Source: Vogesella mureinivorans (lineage in GTDB: Bacteria > Pseudomonadota > Gammaproteobacteria > Burkholderiales > Chromobacteriaceae). Taken from it: DNA of 64,000 nucleotides. The notes beneath the pieces were generated by a model that worked only from the letters and a program-made list of their open reading frames with translations, was not told the origin of the DNA and did no database searches. Below are positions 27,625-35,169 of the stretch, piece after piece. Numbering within the stretch: position 1 is the stretch's first letter; every line of letters begins with the position of its first letter. Where the stretch lies: assembly GCF_007644035.1 (NCBI RefSeq), contig NZ_VMTV02000047.1, positions 84,712 through 148,711 of the forward strand, written 5' to 3'. A program made the position numbers and the translations under genes.

Positions 27625-28806
27625 TTAGGCTACCGCGGCAGTACGCAGGCTTTGCGCAAAGCGCTGCAGCGATTCGATACCGCTGGCCTCGGCGCGGTTG
27701 CACCAGTCCTGCAGCTCTTTCAGCAGCTCGTCACGGGTCAGCGAGGAACGCTCCCACAGGCGGGTCAGCTCCTGGCGCATGCTGTACACGGTGTTCAGCA
27801 CCTGGCTCTTGGCCAGCACGGCGGCCAGCTGGGCGCGCTCGGCCATCGGGGTGTCTTTGGCATCCTGCTTCAGCCACACCTTCATCTTGCGCGCCAGGTC
27901 GGTATTGCCCAGCTCCGGCAGCTGCAGCTTGGCTGCTTCGGCACGGTACACATCCTTCAGCTCGCGCGCGTAGCGGGCCGCCACGGCGTAGCGGTTGGCG
28001 ATGATGGCTTGCAGGTGGTCCAGGTCCAGCTGCGGGTTGGCCGCATTCTGCACCAGACGCGGTGCTACCTTGCGCACTTTGGCCAAGCCCAGGATTTCCA
28101 TGATGCGGATATACATCCAGCCGATATCAAACTCGAACCACTTGTACGACAGCTTGGCCGAGGTACCAAAGGTGTGGTGGTTGTTGTGCAGTTCTTCGCC
28201 ACCAATCAGGATGCCCCACGGCACGATATTGGTAGAGGCGTCTTCGTTTTCGAAGTTGCGGTAGCCCCAGTAGTGGCCAATACCGTTGATCACGCCAGCG
28301 GCAAAAAACGGAATCCACGCCATCTGCACGGCCCAGATCGCCAGGCCGGCGCCGCCGAACAACACCAGGTTGATGACCAGCATCAGCAAGATACCCTTGC
28401 CGGTCTGGCCGGTGTACACGTGGCGTTCCAGCCAGTCGTCCGGGGTGCCGTGGCCGAATTTTTCCATGATGCTGCGGTCTTTGCAGGCCTCACGGTACAG
28501 CTCGGCGCCTTGCCACATGACCTTGTTGACACCCAGCACTTGCGGGCTGTGCGGGTCTTCGGCGGTTTCGCAGCGCGCATGGTGTTTGCGGTGGATGGAC
28601 GCCCACTCCTTGGTGACCTGGCCAGTGGTAAGCCACAGCCAGAAACGGAAGAAGTGGCTAGGAATCGGGTGCAGATCCAGCGCACGGTGCGCCTGATGGC
28701 GGTGCAGGAAAATGGTGACAGAGGCAATGGTGATGTGGGTGAGCACCAGCGCCACCACGATATAGCCCCACCAGGGCAGGTCGATCAGACCGTTAAGCCA
28801 TTCCAT
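27625..28806 (-). CDS. Membrane fatty-acid desaturase
   Basis: A 393-residue di-iron desaturase. The three histidine boxes are HRHQAH, HRKHH and HNNHH, and hydrophobic helix pairs lie before the first and between the second and third. An acyl-CoA/phospholipid delta-9 type activity is the best guess from the boxes, producing unsaturated membrane lipids. The C-terminal ~120 residues are a hydrophilic helical extension (AAKLQLPELGNTDLARKM ... WCNRAEASGIESLQRFAQ) found in betaproteobacterial and Pseudomonas DesA-like enzymes. One repeat copy at 28036 reads Ala-Ala-Asn. Confidence 0.9.
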   Translation of the reverse strand: MEWLNGLIDLPWWGYIVVALVLTHITIASVTIFLHRHQAHRALDLHPIPSHFFRFWLWLTTGQVTKEWASIHRKHHARCETAEDPHSPQVLGVNKVMWQGAELYREACKDRSIMEKFGHGTPDDWLERHVYTGQTGKGILLMLVINLVLFGGAGLAIWAVQMAWIPFFAAGVINGIGHYWGYRNFENEDASTNIVPWGILIGGEELHNNHHTFGTSAKLSYKWFEFDIGWMYIRIMEILGLAKVRKVAPRLVQNAANPQLDLDHLQAIIANRYAVAARYARELKDVYRAEAAKLQLPELGNTDLARKMKVWLKQDAKDTPMAERAQLAAVLAKSQVLNTVYSMRQELTRLWERSSLTRDELLKELQDWCNRAEASGIESLQRFAQSLRTAAVA

Positions 28807-29029
28807 TTATGGGTCAAACCTCATGGTACGTAGAAACAATGCCTCATTTTACACCCATTACTTTAATGAAACCCAGCACATTCGCCAGCATACCCCATAG
28901 AAAACTGCACAAAATGCCATGGAAATTCAATGAACAAGCGCACCGCGGCCAACATCGGCCCGCATGCCGATTCATAAGCCGGCGCAGGTATTGTAAGATG
29001 CCCGTTCATTTCGTTTTTCAGGCCGGATC

Positions 29030-30610
29030 GTGAACGTTAACAAGCAACACCTCAAACTGGCTGCCGCCGGTATCGCCGGTGCCTTCGTACTGTACGGTGG
29101 CTTTGCCTACTGGGCCGGCATCAAGGCCGAAGAAACCCTGGCCGAACAGCACCGCATGATTGCCGCGATGTCGGTCTTCACGGTGAAATCGCACCAGTAC
29201 GAGCGCGGCTGGTTCTCGTCCGAAGAAACCACCGAGCTGGCGCTAAACCAGCAGCTGCTGGGCCCCTACATCGGCCTGCTGCCGGAAAACCTGCGCCCGC
29301 TGCTGGGCGGCACGCTGCGCTACCGCCACCAGGTACGCCACGGGCTGCTACCCGGCCTGTTTGACATGGACCTGCGCCCGGCGCGCGCCATTGTGCGCAC
29401 CGAGTTCGACATGAGCGACGCCACGCGCAAGACACTGCAGCGCTTCTTTGGCGACGCGCCCCCGATTACCGTGATTAACCGCCTGGGCCTGACCGGCGGT
29501 GGCGAGCTGGCCGTGACCGTGCCCACCTTCGACTACGAAGAAACGCTGGCTGGCGTGAAAATGGGCTGGAAAGGCTTTGACCTGAAAGTCAATTACCAGG
29601 CCGGCTACAAGGAATACCACGTCGAATCCACCAGCCCGGGCTTTACGCTGGAAGCCGGCCCCAAAGGCCGCTTTGCCTTCGACGGCGTGAAATACCTGTC
29701 CGAAGTACGCCCCGGCAACAGCGGTGTAAAACTGGGCAGCAGCGAGCTGACAGTGGGCGATATCAAGCTCAACTGGAACGAAGCCATCCCCTACAGCATC
29801 AAGCTGAACGAGCTGATCTACCTGGTGGGCCGCGTGCGCGTGGGCGAGTTCATCAACCCGTCCGGCGAATTCCGCCCGTCCAACGTCGGCCTGTCCAAGC
29901 TGAAATACCAGATTGTCACCAGCGAGCAGGACGACTTCGTCAACACCCGTGGCAAGCTGGATTTCGAGCGCTTTACCTACAACGACAGCCTGTACGGCCC
30001 GTTCAAGCTGGATATTTCGGCCAACCATCTGCACGGCCCTACCCTGGTGAAGCTGGACGACGCACTGGGCAAGCTGCCCTTCCAGGGCCTGGAACCGGCG
30101 CAGCTGCGCAAGAAATACCTGGACACCATCGTGAAGGAAGGCCTGCCCCTGCTGCAGAACGACCCGAAACTGATGGTGAATGCCTTCTACCTCAAAATGC
30201 CTAGCGGCGTGGCGCAGGCCAGCGGTAGCCTGGCGCTGAAAGGCTTCCAGCAGAGCGACCTGAAAAACACCCTGCTGTTCCTGAAACGCTTTTCCGCACA
30301 GGCCAATATCGAGCTGCCACAGCAAACCCTGGAAAACCTGGTGGTAGCGCAAGCACGCAACCTGTTTACCGTGGACGCCAGCGCAGAAGACCAGCCGGAC
30401 CTGGAAGAAATCGACGCCCTGGCGCGCAGCCTGCTGTCTGCCCAGCTGGACGAATGGGCCGCGCAGCAGCTGATTCGTCGCGAAGGGGGCCAGATCAGCA
30501 CCAGCCTGCTGTTCAACGAAGGCATCCTGAAAGTAAACAACCACAACGTGGCGCTGCCATGGCAAGAGCCGGAAGAACCCGCCCCGGAAGAAGCCTCCGC
30601 CGCGCAGTAA
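29030..30610 (+). CDS. DUF945 (YdgA-like) periplasmic protein
   Basis: A 526-residue protein of the DUF945 family. An uncleaved N-terminal signal anchor (LKLAAAGIAGAFVLYGGFAYWAG) is followed by a repetitive beta-rich region (SYERGWFSSEETTEL-type opening; GELAVTVPTFDYEETLAGVKMGWKGF). Function is not established for the family; an envelope location is inferred. The start is GTG at 29030. It is monocistronic. The 223-nt region upstream, shared with the divergent desaturase, shows no clear operator. The tail is Glu/Pro/Ala-rich (WQEPEEPAPEEASAAQ). Confidence 0.8.
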   Translation: MNVNKQHLKLAAAGIAGAFVLYGGFAYWAGIKAEETLAEQHRMIAAMSVFTVKSHQYERGWFSSEETTELALNQQLLGPYIGLLPENLRPLLGGTLRYRHQVRHGLLPGLFDMDLRPARAIVRTEFDMSDATRKTLQRFFGDAPPITVINRLGLTGGGELAVTVPTFDYEETLAGVKMGWKGFDLKVNYQAGYKEYHVESTSPGFTLEAGPKGRFAFDGVKYLSEVRPGNSGVKLGSSELTVGDIKLNWNEAIPYSIKLNELIYLVGRVRVGEFINPSGEFRPSNVGLSKLKYQIVTSEQDDFVNTRGKLDFERFTYNDSLYGPFKLDISANHLHGPTLVKLDDALGKLPFQGLEPAQLRKKYLDTIVKEGLPLLQNDPKLMVNAFYLKMPSGVAQASGSLALKGFQQSDLKNTLLFLKRFSAQANIELPQQTLENLVVAQARNLFTVDASAEDQPDLEEIDALARSLLSAQLDEWAAQQLIRREGGQISTSLLFNEGILKVNNHNVALPWQEPEEPAPEEASAAQ

Positions 30611-30671
30611 GGTTGGCCGCATCGTTGCGGCTTATAAAGCCCACCCCGTCTGCACGGCAAACGGGGTGGGC

Positions 30672-30709
30672 CATCAAAAAAGCCCGTCAGACGACGGGCT
30701 TTTTTGATG
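30672..30709 (+). terminator. Upstream terminator of element copy A
   Basis: Seventeen-bp stem with core GCCCGTC / GACGGGC, loop AGAC, flanked by A6/T6, so usable in both directions. It is nearly identical to the hairpin on the other side of the element (30840-30868). Confidence 0.88.
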
Positions 30710-30839
30710 ACAAACGCTCTTTGCAACGCAAACAGCGTTTGTCTTGTAAACAGTAAGGCTGCGAATTTAACTACTGGTGTGGTGCGGCCCGGCTTTGCCG
30801 GGTCCGGTGCCAGTTAAACAGGCACCTTGTCCGCAGTCT
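30709..30839 (+). ncRNA. Structured intergenic element, copy A
   Basis: A 131-nt non-coding unit. Visible helices are GACAAACGCT (30709-30718) / AGCGTTTGTC (30734-30743); long-range AGGCTGCG (30756-30763) / CGCAGTCT (30832-30839); GGCCCGGC / GCCGGGTC around TTT (30786-30804); and GGTGCC / GGCACC (30806-30826). The same layout recurs at 33903-34034 with compensatory changes in the first helix and a G-C to G-U change in the second, which argues for a conserved RNA or DNA fold. It lies between converging genes and two matching terminators. No promoter is evident. Confidence 0.6.
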
Positions 30840-30868
30840 AAAAAGCCCGTCAGTTGACGGGCTTTTTT
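30840..30868. terminator. Downstream terminator of element copy A / bfr terminator
   Basis: Stem AAAAAGCCCGTC / GACGGGCTTTTT with loop AGTT. It can end a plus-strand transcript through the element and also bfr from the minus strand. Confidence 0.88.
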
Positions 30869-30892
30869 GTACCAAGCGATACAGCCAGCAGC

Positions 30893-31363
30893 TTAGTCTT
30901 CGATCATGCTTTGCTGGTAGTTGGCCAGGCCCAGTTTTTCGATCAAACCGAGCTGGGTTTCCAGCCAGTCGATGTGCTCTTCTTCGCTATCAAGCACGCT
31001 GGTCAGCAGGTCGCGGGTCACGTAGTCTTTTACCGACTCGCAGTAGGCGATGGCGTCTTTCAGCAGCGGCAGGCTTTCGGTGTCCAGCTTCAGGTCGCAC
31101 TCCAGGATTTCCTGGGTGTTTTCACCGATGTACAGCTTGCCCAGGTCTTGCAGGTTGGGCAGGCCTTCCAGAAACAGGATGCGTTCGATCAGCTTGTCGG
31201 CGTTTTTCATTTCCACGATGGATTCGTGGTATTCGTGCTCGTTCAGCTCTTGCAGGCCCCAGTTCTTGAAGATGCGGGCGTGCAGAAAGTACTGGTTGAT
31301 GGCGGTAAGCTGGGTTTTGAGAATCTGGTTCAGAAACTTGATGACTTTCTTGTCGCCTTGCAT
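30893..31363 (-). CDS. bfr: Bacterioferritin, heme-binding subunit with degenerate ferroxidase site
   Basis: A 156-residue bacterioferritin aligning without gaps to E. coli Bfr ([38 protein letters not shown]). The heme ligand Met52 is present. The di-iron ferroxidase ligands are altered: position 18 is Gln not Glu, 54 is Asn not His, 94 is Asp not Glu; Glu51, Glu127 and His130 remain. Neisseria builds mixed 24-mers from one ferroxidase subunit and one heme subunit, and this looks like the heme subunit. The partner is not in the window. The Fur-regulated bfd lies just upstream. Confidence 0.92.
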   Translation of the reverse strand: MQGDKKVIKFLNQILKTQLTAINQYFLHARIFKNWGLQELNEHEYHESIVEMKNADKLIERILFLEGLPNLQDLGKLYIGENTQEILECDLKLDTESLPLLKDAIAYCESVKDYVTRDLLTSVLDSEEEHIDWLETQLGLIEKLGLANYQQSMIED

Positions 31364-31478
31364 GGCCGTGACCTCCTGCTATATCGAATTGCAGGGATTA
31401 TGGCACAAAATGATGCAATGACAAGCTTGGCAGAGACCGCCAAAATGCAATGGGAATGCGATTGATTCTGCAGAAAAA

Positions 31479-31673
31479 TCAGGCAGCTACCAGCTCGGGT
31501 TCGCTGATTTGCAACAGGGTTTGCTTGCGTACCTGGTTGGCACTGCAGGCGCAGCGGCCGCACTCGGTGGCCACGCCCAGATCACGCGCCAAGTCGCGCA
31601 TGGTGACGGCGCCGTCGAAGACAGCTTGGCGGATGTCGCGGTCGGTTACACCGTGGCAAAGGCAAACGTACAT
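31479..31673 (-). CDS. bfd: Bacterioferritin-associated ferredoxin Bfd
   Basis: A 64-residue [2Fe-2S] protein that docks on bacterioferritin and delivers electrons to release stored iron. The four ligands follow the BFD pattern: CLC near the N-terminus (Cys4, Cys6) and CGRC near residues 38-41, in MYVCLCHGVTDRDIRQAV and VATECGRCACS. It precedes bfr on the same strand, with 115 nt between. Its promoter overlaps a Fur box, consistent with induction under iron starvation. Confidence 0.92.
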   Translation of the reverse strand: MYVCLCHGVTDRDIRQAVFDGAVTMRDLARDLGVATECGRCACSANQVRKQTLLQISEPELVAA

Positions 31674-31715
31674 GGCAGCACCTTGTGATGATTAAGAATA
31701 AGTCGCAATACGTGT

Positions 31716-31745
31716 ATATTAGAAACAAATGATAACGATTGTCAA
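31716..31745 (-). promoter_or_regulatory. bfd promoter overlapped by a Fur box
   Basis: Reading on the minus strand: -35 TTGACA (complement of 31740-31745), 18-bp spacer, -10 TAATAT (complement of 31716-31721). The near-palindrome TGATAA-CGA-TTGTCA at 31730-31744 lies across the -35 and spacer and matches Fur half-sites in 5 of 6 positions. It also sits just ahead of the divergent Nudix gene. Confidence 0.72.
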
Positions 31746-31750
31746 TTGAT

Positions 31751-32224
31751 ATGAGCAGCCTTACCCCCGATACGCAGTGGAAACCCAACACCACCGTCGC
31801 CGCCATCATCGAGCGTGATGGCCGCTTTCTGATGGTGCGCGAAAACACCGAGCATGGCCTGCGCCTGAACCAGCCCGCCGGGCACATGGAATACGGCGAA
31901 ACGCTGCTGCAGGCCGTAGCGCGCGAAGCGCTGGAAGAAACCGGCTATGCGGCCAACCCTGTAGCGCTTTGCGGTATTTATCTGGCAGACAAGGACGACA
32001 GCAGCGGCATTACCTATCTGCGCTTTGCTTTTGTGTGCCAGGCCGATAGCCAGCCGCTACGCAGCCAGCTGGACGAGGGCATTGTGGAGGCGGTATGGCT
32101 CACTGCCGCAGAAATCCACGCGCAGCAGGCCATCTGGCGCAGCCCGCTGGTGGGCCGCTGCCTGGATGACTACCTAGCCGGGCAGCGCCTGCCGCTGGCC
32201 AGCATTTATCACCACGGGCGTTAG
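31751..32224 (+). CDS. Nudix hydrolase, NudJ-like
   Basis: A 157-residue Nudix phosphatase. The full Nudix box is present: GHMEYGETLLQAVAREALEETGY. NudJ acts on HMP-PP and nucleoside tri/diphosphates and is classically encoded upstream of mnmA, as here with one small gene between. The start ATG at 31751 was preferred over an upstream TTG that lies within the Fur/promoter region. A repeat copy at 31948 encodes Ala-Ala-Asn just after the Nudix box. Confidence 0.87.
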   Translation: MSSLTPDTQWKPNTTVAAIIERDGRFLMVRENTEHGLRLNQPAGHMEYGETLLQAVAREALEETGYAANPVALCGIYLADKDDSSGITYLRFAFVCQADSQPLRSQLDEGIVEAVWLTAAEIHAQQAIWRSPLVGRCLDDYLAGQRLPLASIYHHGR

Positions 32225-32229
32225 CCACC

Positions 32230-32775
32230 ATGCGCCGGGCAGCCCTGCTTTTATCGCTATGTCTGGCCCTGCCCGCCCCGCGGGCCGGTGCAGAGGTGCT
32301 AACCCTCTGTTACCATTACGGTTGCGATCGCAGCAGCGCCATTGATTTACAGCCCGATGCCCTGATCTGGTTCGAGCAACGCCTGCGCCAGGCAGACAAC
32401 GCGGCCGACGAACGTGCCGCCCTGCAAGATGTGGTGCTGGCGTATTACCAGATAGCCGCGCAGGTGCTGCCCATTGCCGAAGACCAGGGCGGCAACCAGG
32501 AAGATGCCCGCATGCTGGGCCGCATGGACTGCCTGGACCACACGCATAATCTGCACGGCCTACTGGCCCTGCTACAGGGCCACCAGCTGCTGCGCTACCA
32601 CCAGCTGTCGGCCGACGTGTTTCGCGCCCCGCTGCTGTTTAATGCACACCACGCCGTGGCGCTGCAGGATACCGACAGTGGCCAGATCTGGGTAATGGAT
32701 AGCTGGTTCCGACATTTCGGGGCACCACCGGTGGTGGTGCCTCTTGCACTTTGGAAGGAAGGATTTTCCCCGTGA
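32230..32775 (+). CDS. Exported protein of unknown function with a Cys/His/Asp pattern
   Basis: A 181-residue protein with a signal peptide ([17 protein letters not shown]). I recognise no named family with confidence. The conserved-looking centre [20 protein letters not shown], followed by HHAVAL and [15 protein letters not shown], resembles a thiol transglutaminase/NlpC-like active site (Cys, then His, then Asp), so a hydrolase or transferase of the envelope is possible. It lies 5 nt after nudJ and its TGA overlaps the GTG start of mnmA (GTGA), indicating one operon. Confidence 0.7.
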   Translation: MRRAALLLSLCLALPAPRAGAEVLTLCYHYGCDRSSAIDLQPDALIWFEQRLRQADNAADERAALQDVVLAYYQIAAQVLPIAEDQGGNQEDARMLGRMDCLDHTHNLHGLLALLQGHQLLRYHQLSADVFRAPLLFNAHHAVALQDTDSGQIWVMDSWFRHFGAPPVVVPLALWKEGFSP

Positions 32776-33848
32776 CGGGTAAGAAACGTATTGTTGTCGG
32801 CATGTCCGGCGGCGTGGATTCGTCGGTAACGGCCTGGCTGCTGAAACAGCAAGGCCACGAAGTCATCGGCGTATTCATGCAAAACTGGGAAGACGATAAC
32901 GACGACGAGTACTGCTCCATCAAGCAGGATGCGCTGGACGCCATGAGCGTGGCCGACATTGTCGGCATCGATATGGAAATCGTGAACTTTGCCAAGGAAT
33001 ACAAAGACCGCGTGTTTTCGTATTTCCTGAAAGAGTACTCGGCCGGCCGCACGCCTAACCCGGACGTGCTGTGCAATGCCGAAATCAAGTTCAAGGCCTT
33101 TCTGGACTACGCCATGGCCATGGGTGCCGACTGTATCGCCACCGGCCACTACGCCCGCAAGCTGGAACAAGACGGCGTGCACTACCTGATGAAGGGCGTG
33201 GACCACACCAAAGACCAGAGCTACTTTCTGTACCGCTTGCAGCAGCACCAGCTGGCACGCGCAATCTTCCCGCTGGGCGACATCCACAAAACCGAAGTAC
33301 GCCGCCTGGCCGAAGAAGCCGGCCTGCCCACTGCTGGCAAGAAAGACTCCACCGGTATCTGTTTTATCGGCGAGCGCCCGTTCCGCGAGTTCCTGCAGCG
33401 CTACCTGCCCACCAAGCCGGGCGAGATGATCACGCCGGACGGCAAGGTCGTGGGCGAACACGTGGGCCTGATGTTCTACACCCTGGGCCAGCGCAAGGGC
33501 CTGAATATCGGCGGCGCCAAAGATGGCACCGGCGACCCGTGGTTCGTGGCCGGCAAAGACATGGCAGCCAACCGCCTGGTGGTGGTACAGGGCCACGACC
33601 ACCCGCTGCTGCTGAAGCCTACGCTGCAGATGGACGACCTGTCGTGGACGCTGCCGCAAGCACCGGCCGCTGGCAGCTACGCCGCCAAAAACCGCTACCG
33701 CATGGCCGATGCCCCGTGCAGCCTGTCGCCGGTAGTGGATGGCAAAGCCACGCTGACCTTCCGCGACAAGCAGTGGGCGGTAACACCCGGCCAATCTGCC
33801 GTGCTGTACGACGGCGATATCTGCCTGGGTGGCGGCATTATCCAGTAA
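32772..33848 (+). CDS. mnmA: tRNA 2-thiouridylase MnmA
   Basis: A 358-residue enzyme making s2U34 in tRNAs for Lys, Glu and Gln. The PP-loop is [17 protein letters not shown]. The catalytic cysteine pair is in [11 protein letters not shown] and [13 protein letters not shown], and the tRNA-binding and C-terminal domains are complete. The start is GTG at 32772 with GGAAGGA 9 nt upstream; an in-frame TTG at 32751 lies too close to the upstream gene's end and is less likely. It is translationally coupled to the preceding gene. Confidence 0.95.
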   Translation: MTGKKRIVVGMSGGVDSSVTAWLLKQQGHEVIGVFMQNWEDDNDDEYCSIKQDALDAMSVADIVGIDMEIVNFAKEYKDRVFSYFLKEYSAGRTPNPDVLCNAEIKFKAFLDYAMAMGADCIATGHYARKLEQDGVHYLMKGVDHTKDQSYFLYRLQQHQLARAIFPLGDIHKTEVRRLAEEAGLPTAGKKDSTGICFIGERPFREFLQRYLPTKPGEMITPDGKVVGEHVGLMFYTLGQRKGLNIGGAKDGTGDPWFVAGKDMAANRLVVVQGHDHPLLLKPTLQMDDLSWTLPQAPAAGSYAAKNRYRMADAPCSLSPVVDGKATLTFRDKQWAVTPGQSAVLYDGDICLGGGIIQ

Positions 33849-33865
33849 TACCCGCTGTATAAACG

Positions 33866-33899
33866 TAGCAAGGCCGCGCCCGTGGGCGCGGCCTTGCTA
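33866..33899 (+). terminator. Upstream terminator of element copy B
   Basis: A 15-bp-plus stem TAGCAAGGCCGCGCCC / GGCGCGGCCTTGCTA around GTG, 18 nt after mnmA. No long T-tract. The core is repeated on the far side of the element. Confidence 0.75.
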
Positions 33900-33902
33900 T
33901 AT

Positions 33903-34034
33903 GACAAACCCTGTTTCTAACGCAAACGGGGTTTGTCTTGCTAAACGGCAAGGCTGCGGATGCCATGACTTGTCGTGTGCGGCCCGGCTTTGCCGGGTCC
34001 GGTACACGCAGGGTCGATACGCTGTTCGCAGCCT
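33903..34034 (+). ncRNA. Structured intergenic element, copy B
   Basis: Second copy of the element at 30709-30839, 132 nt. Helix 1 is GACAAACCC (33903-33911) / GGGTTTGTC (33929-33937), the same 35-nt span as in copy A but with both arms changed in step. Helix 2 is AGGCTGCG (33951-33958) / CGCAGCCT (34027-34034). Helix 3, GGCCCGGC / GCCGGGTC (33981-33999), and its TTT loop are identical to copy A. As in copy A, it is bracketed by two near-identical GC-rich hairpins, between converging genes. Confidence 0.6.
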
Positions 34035-34035
34035 G

Positions 34036-34061
34036 AAGGCCGCGCCCCCGGGCGCGGCCTT
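34036..34061. terminator. Downstream terminator of element copy B
   Basis: Stem AAGGCCGCGCCC / GGGCGCGGCCTT with almost no loop. The core equals that of the hairpin at 33866-33899. It is 18 nt from the stop of the converging FMN reductase gene. Confidence 0.72.
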
Positions 34062-34078
34062 GTCGTTTCAGCGCTGCC

Positions 34079-34624
34079 TTAGCCGCTCAGGCGGGCATGC
34101 CAGGCCTGCAATGCGGCCAACTGTTTGCGGATGTTTTCCTGAATCGCCGCGTCCAGCAGGTTGCCATCGCCGTCAAAGCCGCCGGCAAAGGCATTGGCAA
34201 ACACCTCGGGCTGGTTCAGCACGTGCACGTTCAGGTACACGCACACCTGGCGCAGGTGGTACTGCGCACGCGAGGTACCCATGCCACCGCCCGCCCCCAT
34301 GATGGCCGCCGGCTTGCCCGCCAGCAGCGCATTGCCCGGCTCGCGCGAGGCCCAGTCCAGCGCGTTTTTCAGCGCAGGGGCAATGGAATAGTTGTACTCC
34401 GGGCAGGCCAGCAGCAAGGCATCGGCCGCGGCCAGCTGCCCCAGCAGGCGCTGCACGGCAGCCGGCTTGTCGCTGATATCGGCGTTATAAAACGGCATAT
34501 CGGACAAATCGGCCATCGTCAGCTGCATGCCCTCGGGCAAGTTGGCCGCAGCGTAGCGCAGCAGGCCTTTATTGGCAGATTTCTGGCGCAGGCTGCCACA
34601 GATGGCAAGAACATTCAGGCTCAT
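34079..34624 (-). CDS. NADPH-dependent FMN reductase-family flavoprotein
   Basis: A 181-residue flavodoxin-fold protein. The FMN phosphate-binding loop is ICGSLRQKSANKGLLR and the flavin-contact segment CPEYNYSIAPALKNALDWASR, both typical of the NADPH-dependent FMN reductase / chromate or quinone reductase family. Substrate is not deducible. It is third in a leftward group after MFS and RidA-like genes. Copies of the GTTGGCCGCA repeat at 34112 and 34541 both lie in the Ala-Ala-Asn frame. Confidence 0.87.
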   Translation of the reverse strand: MSLNVLAICGSLRQKSANKGLLRYAAANLPEGMQLTMADLSDMPFYNADISDKPAAVQRLLGQLAAADALLLACPEYNYSIAPALKNALDWASREPGNALLAGKPAAIMGAGGGMGTSRAQYHLRQVCVYLNVHVLNQPEVFANAFAGGFDGDGNLLDAAIQENIRKQLAALQAWHARLSG

Positions 34625-34688
34625 GGTGTACTCCTTGTGGGGGACTCATCCGGTATACGCCATGGCCGCGCCGCACGCCAGCCCGCCA

Positions 34689-35159
34689 TCAGGCGGCAAT
34701 GGCCACCATATCCAGCTCCACCGCAGCATTTTTGGGCAGCTGGTACACACCTACCGACGTGCGCACGTGCACGCCGGCCTCGCCCAGCAGCTGGTACAGC
34801 AGGGCCGAGGCGGCGTTGGCCACCTCGCTCTGGCGGGTAAAACCGGCCGCGCTCTGCACGTACACATTCAGGCGCAGGATGCGCGCCACCCCGTCCAGCG
34901 AGCCCAGATGCTGGTACAGCAGCACCAGCGCGCGTAGGCAGGCAATGTGCGCTGCGTGGCAGGCGTTGGCCTCGCTACAGCTGTCGCCCACGCGCCCCTG
35001 CACCACTACCTGGCTGCCCACGCGCGGTATCTGGCCGCTAATGTGGATTTCCTGCCCGTGCTGCATCAGCGGCACATACTGGCCGCCGATCTGCAGCGCC
35101 TCGTGCAGGTCTAGCCCTACCGCTGCGCAGCATGCGGCCAACTGTTGGTTCCGTGTCAT
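34689..35159 (-). CDS. RidA-superfamily protein (YjgF/AminoI-like subgroup)
   Basis: A 156-residue member of the RidA superfamily in the longer, chorismate-mutase-like subgroup (GQEIHISGQIPRV; LRLNVYVQSAAGFTRQSEVANAASALLYQLLGEAGVHVRTSVGVYQLPKNAAVELD). The conserved Arg of the VRTSVGV strand and the C-terminal Glu are present. Biochemical role unknown; enamine hydrolysis is inferred from the superfamily. The gap to the MFS gene is 10 nt, so they are co-transcribed. One repeat copy at 35133. Confidence 0.82.
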   Translation of the reverse strand: MTRNQQLAACCAAVGLDLHEALQIGGQYVPLMQHGQEIHISGQIPRVGSQVVVQGRVGDSCSEANACHAAHIACLRALVLLYQHLGSLDGVARILRLNVYVQSAAGFTRQSEVANAASALLYQLLGEAGVHVRTSVGVYQLPKNAAVELDMVAIAA

Positions 35160-35169
35160 GCGCTGCTCC

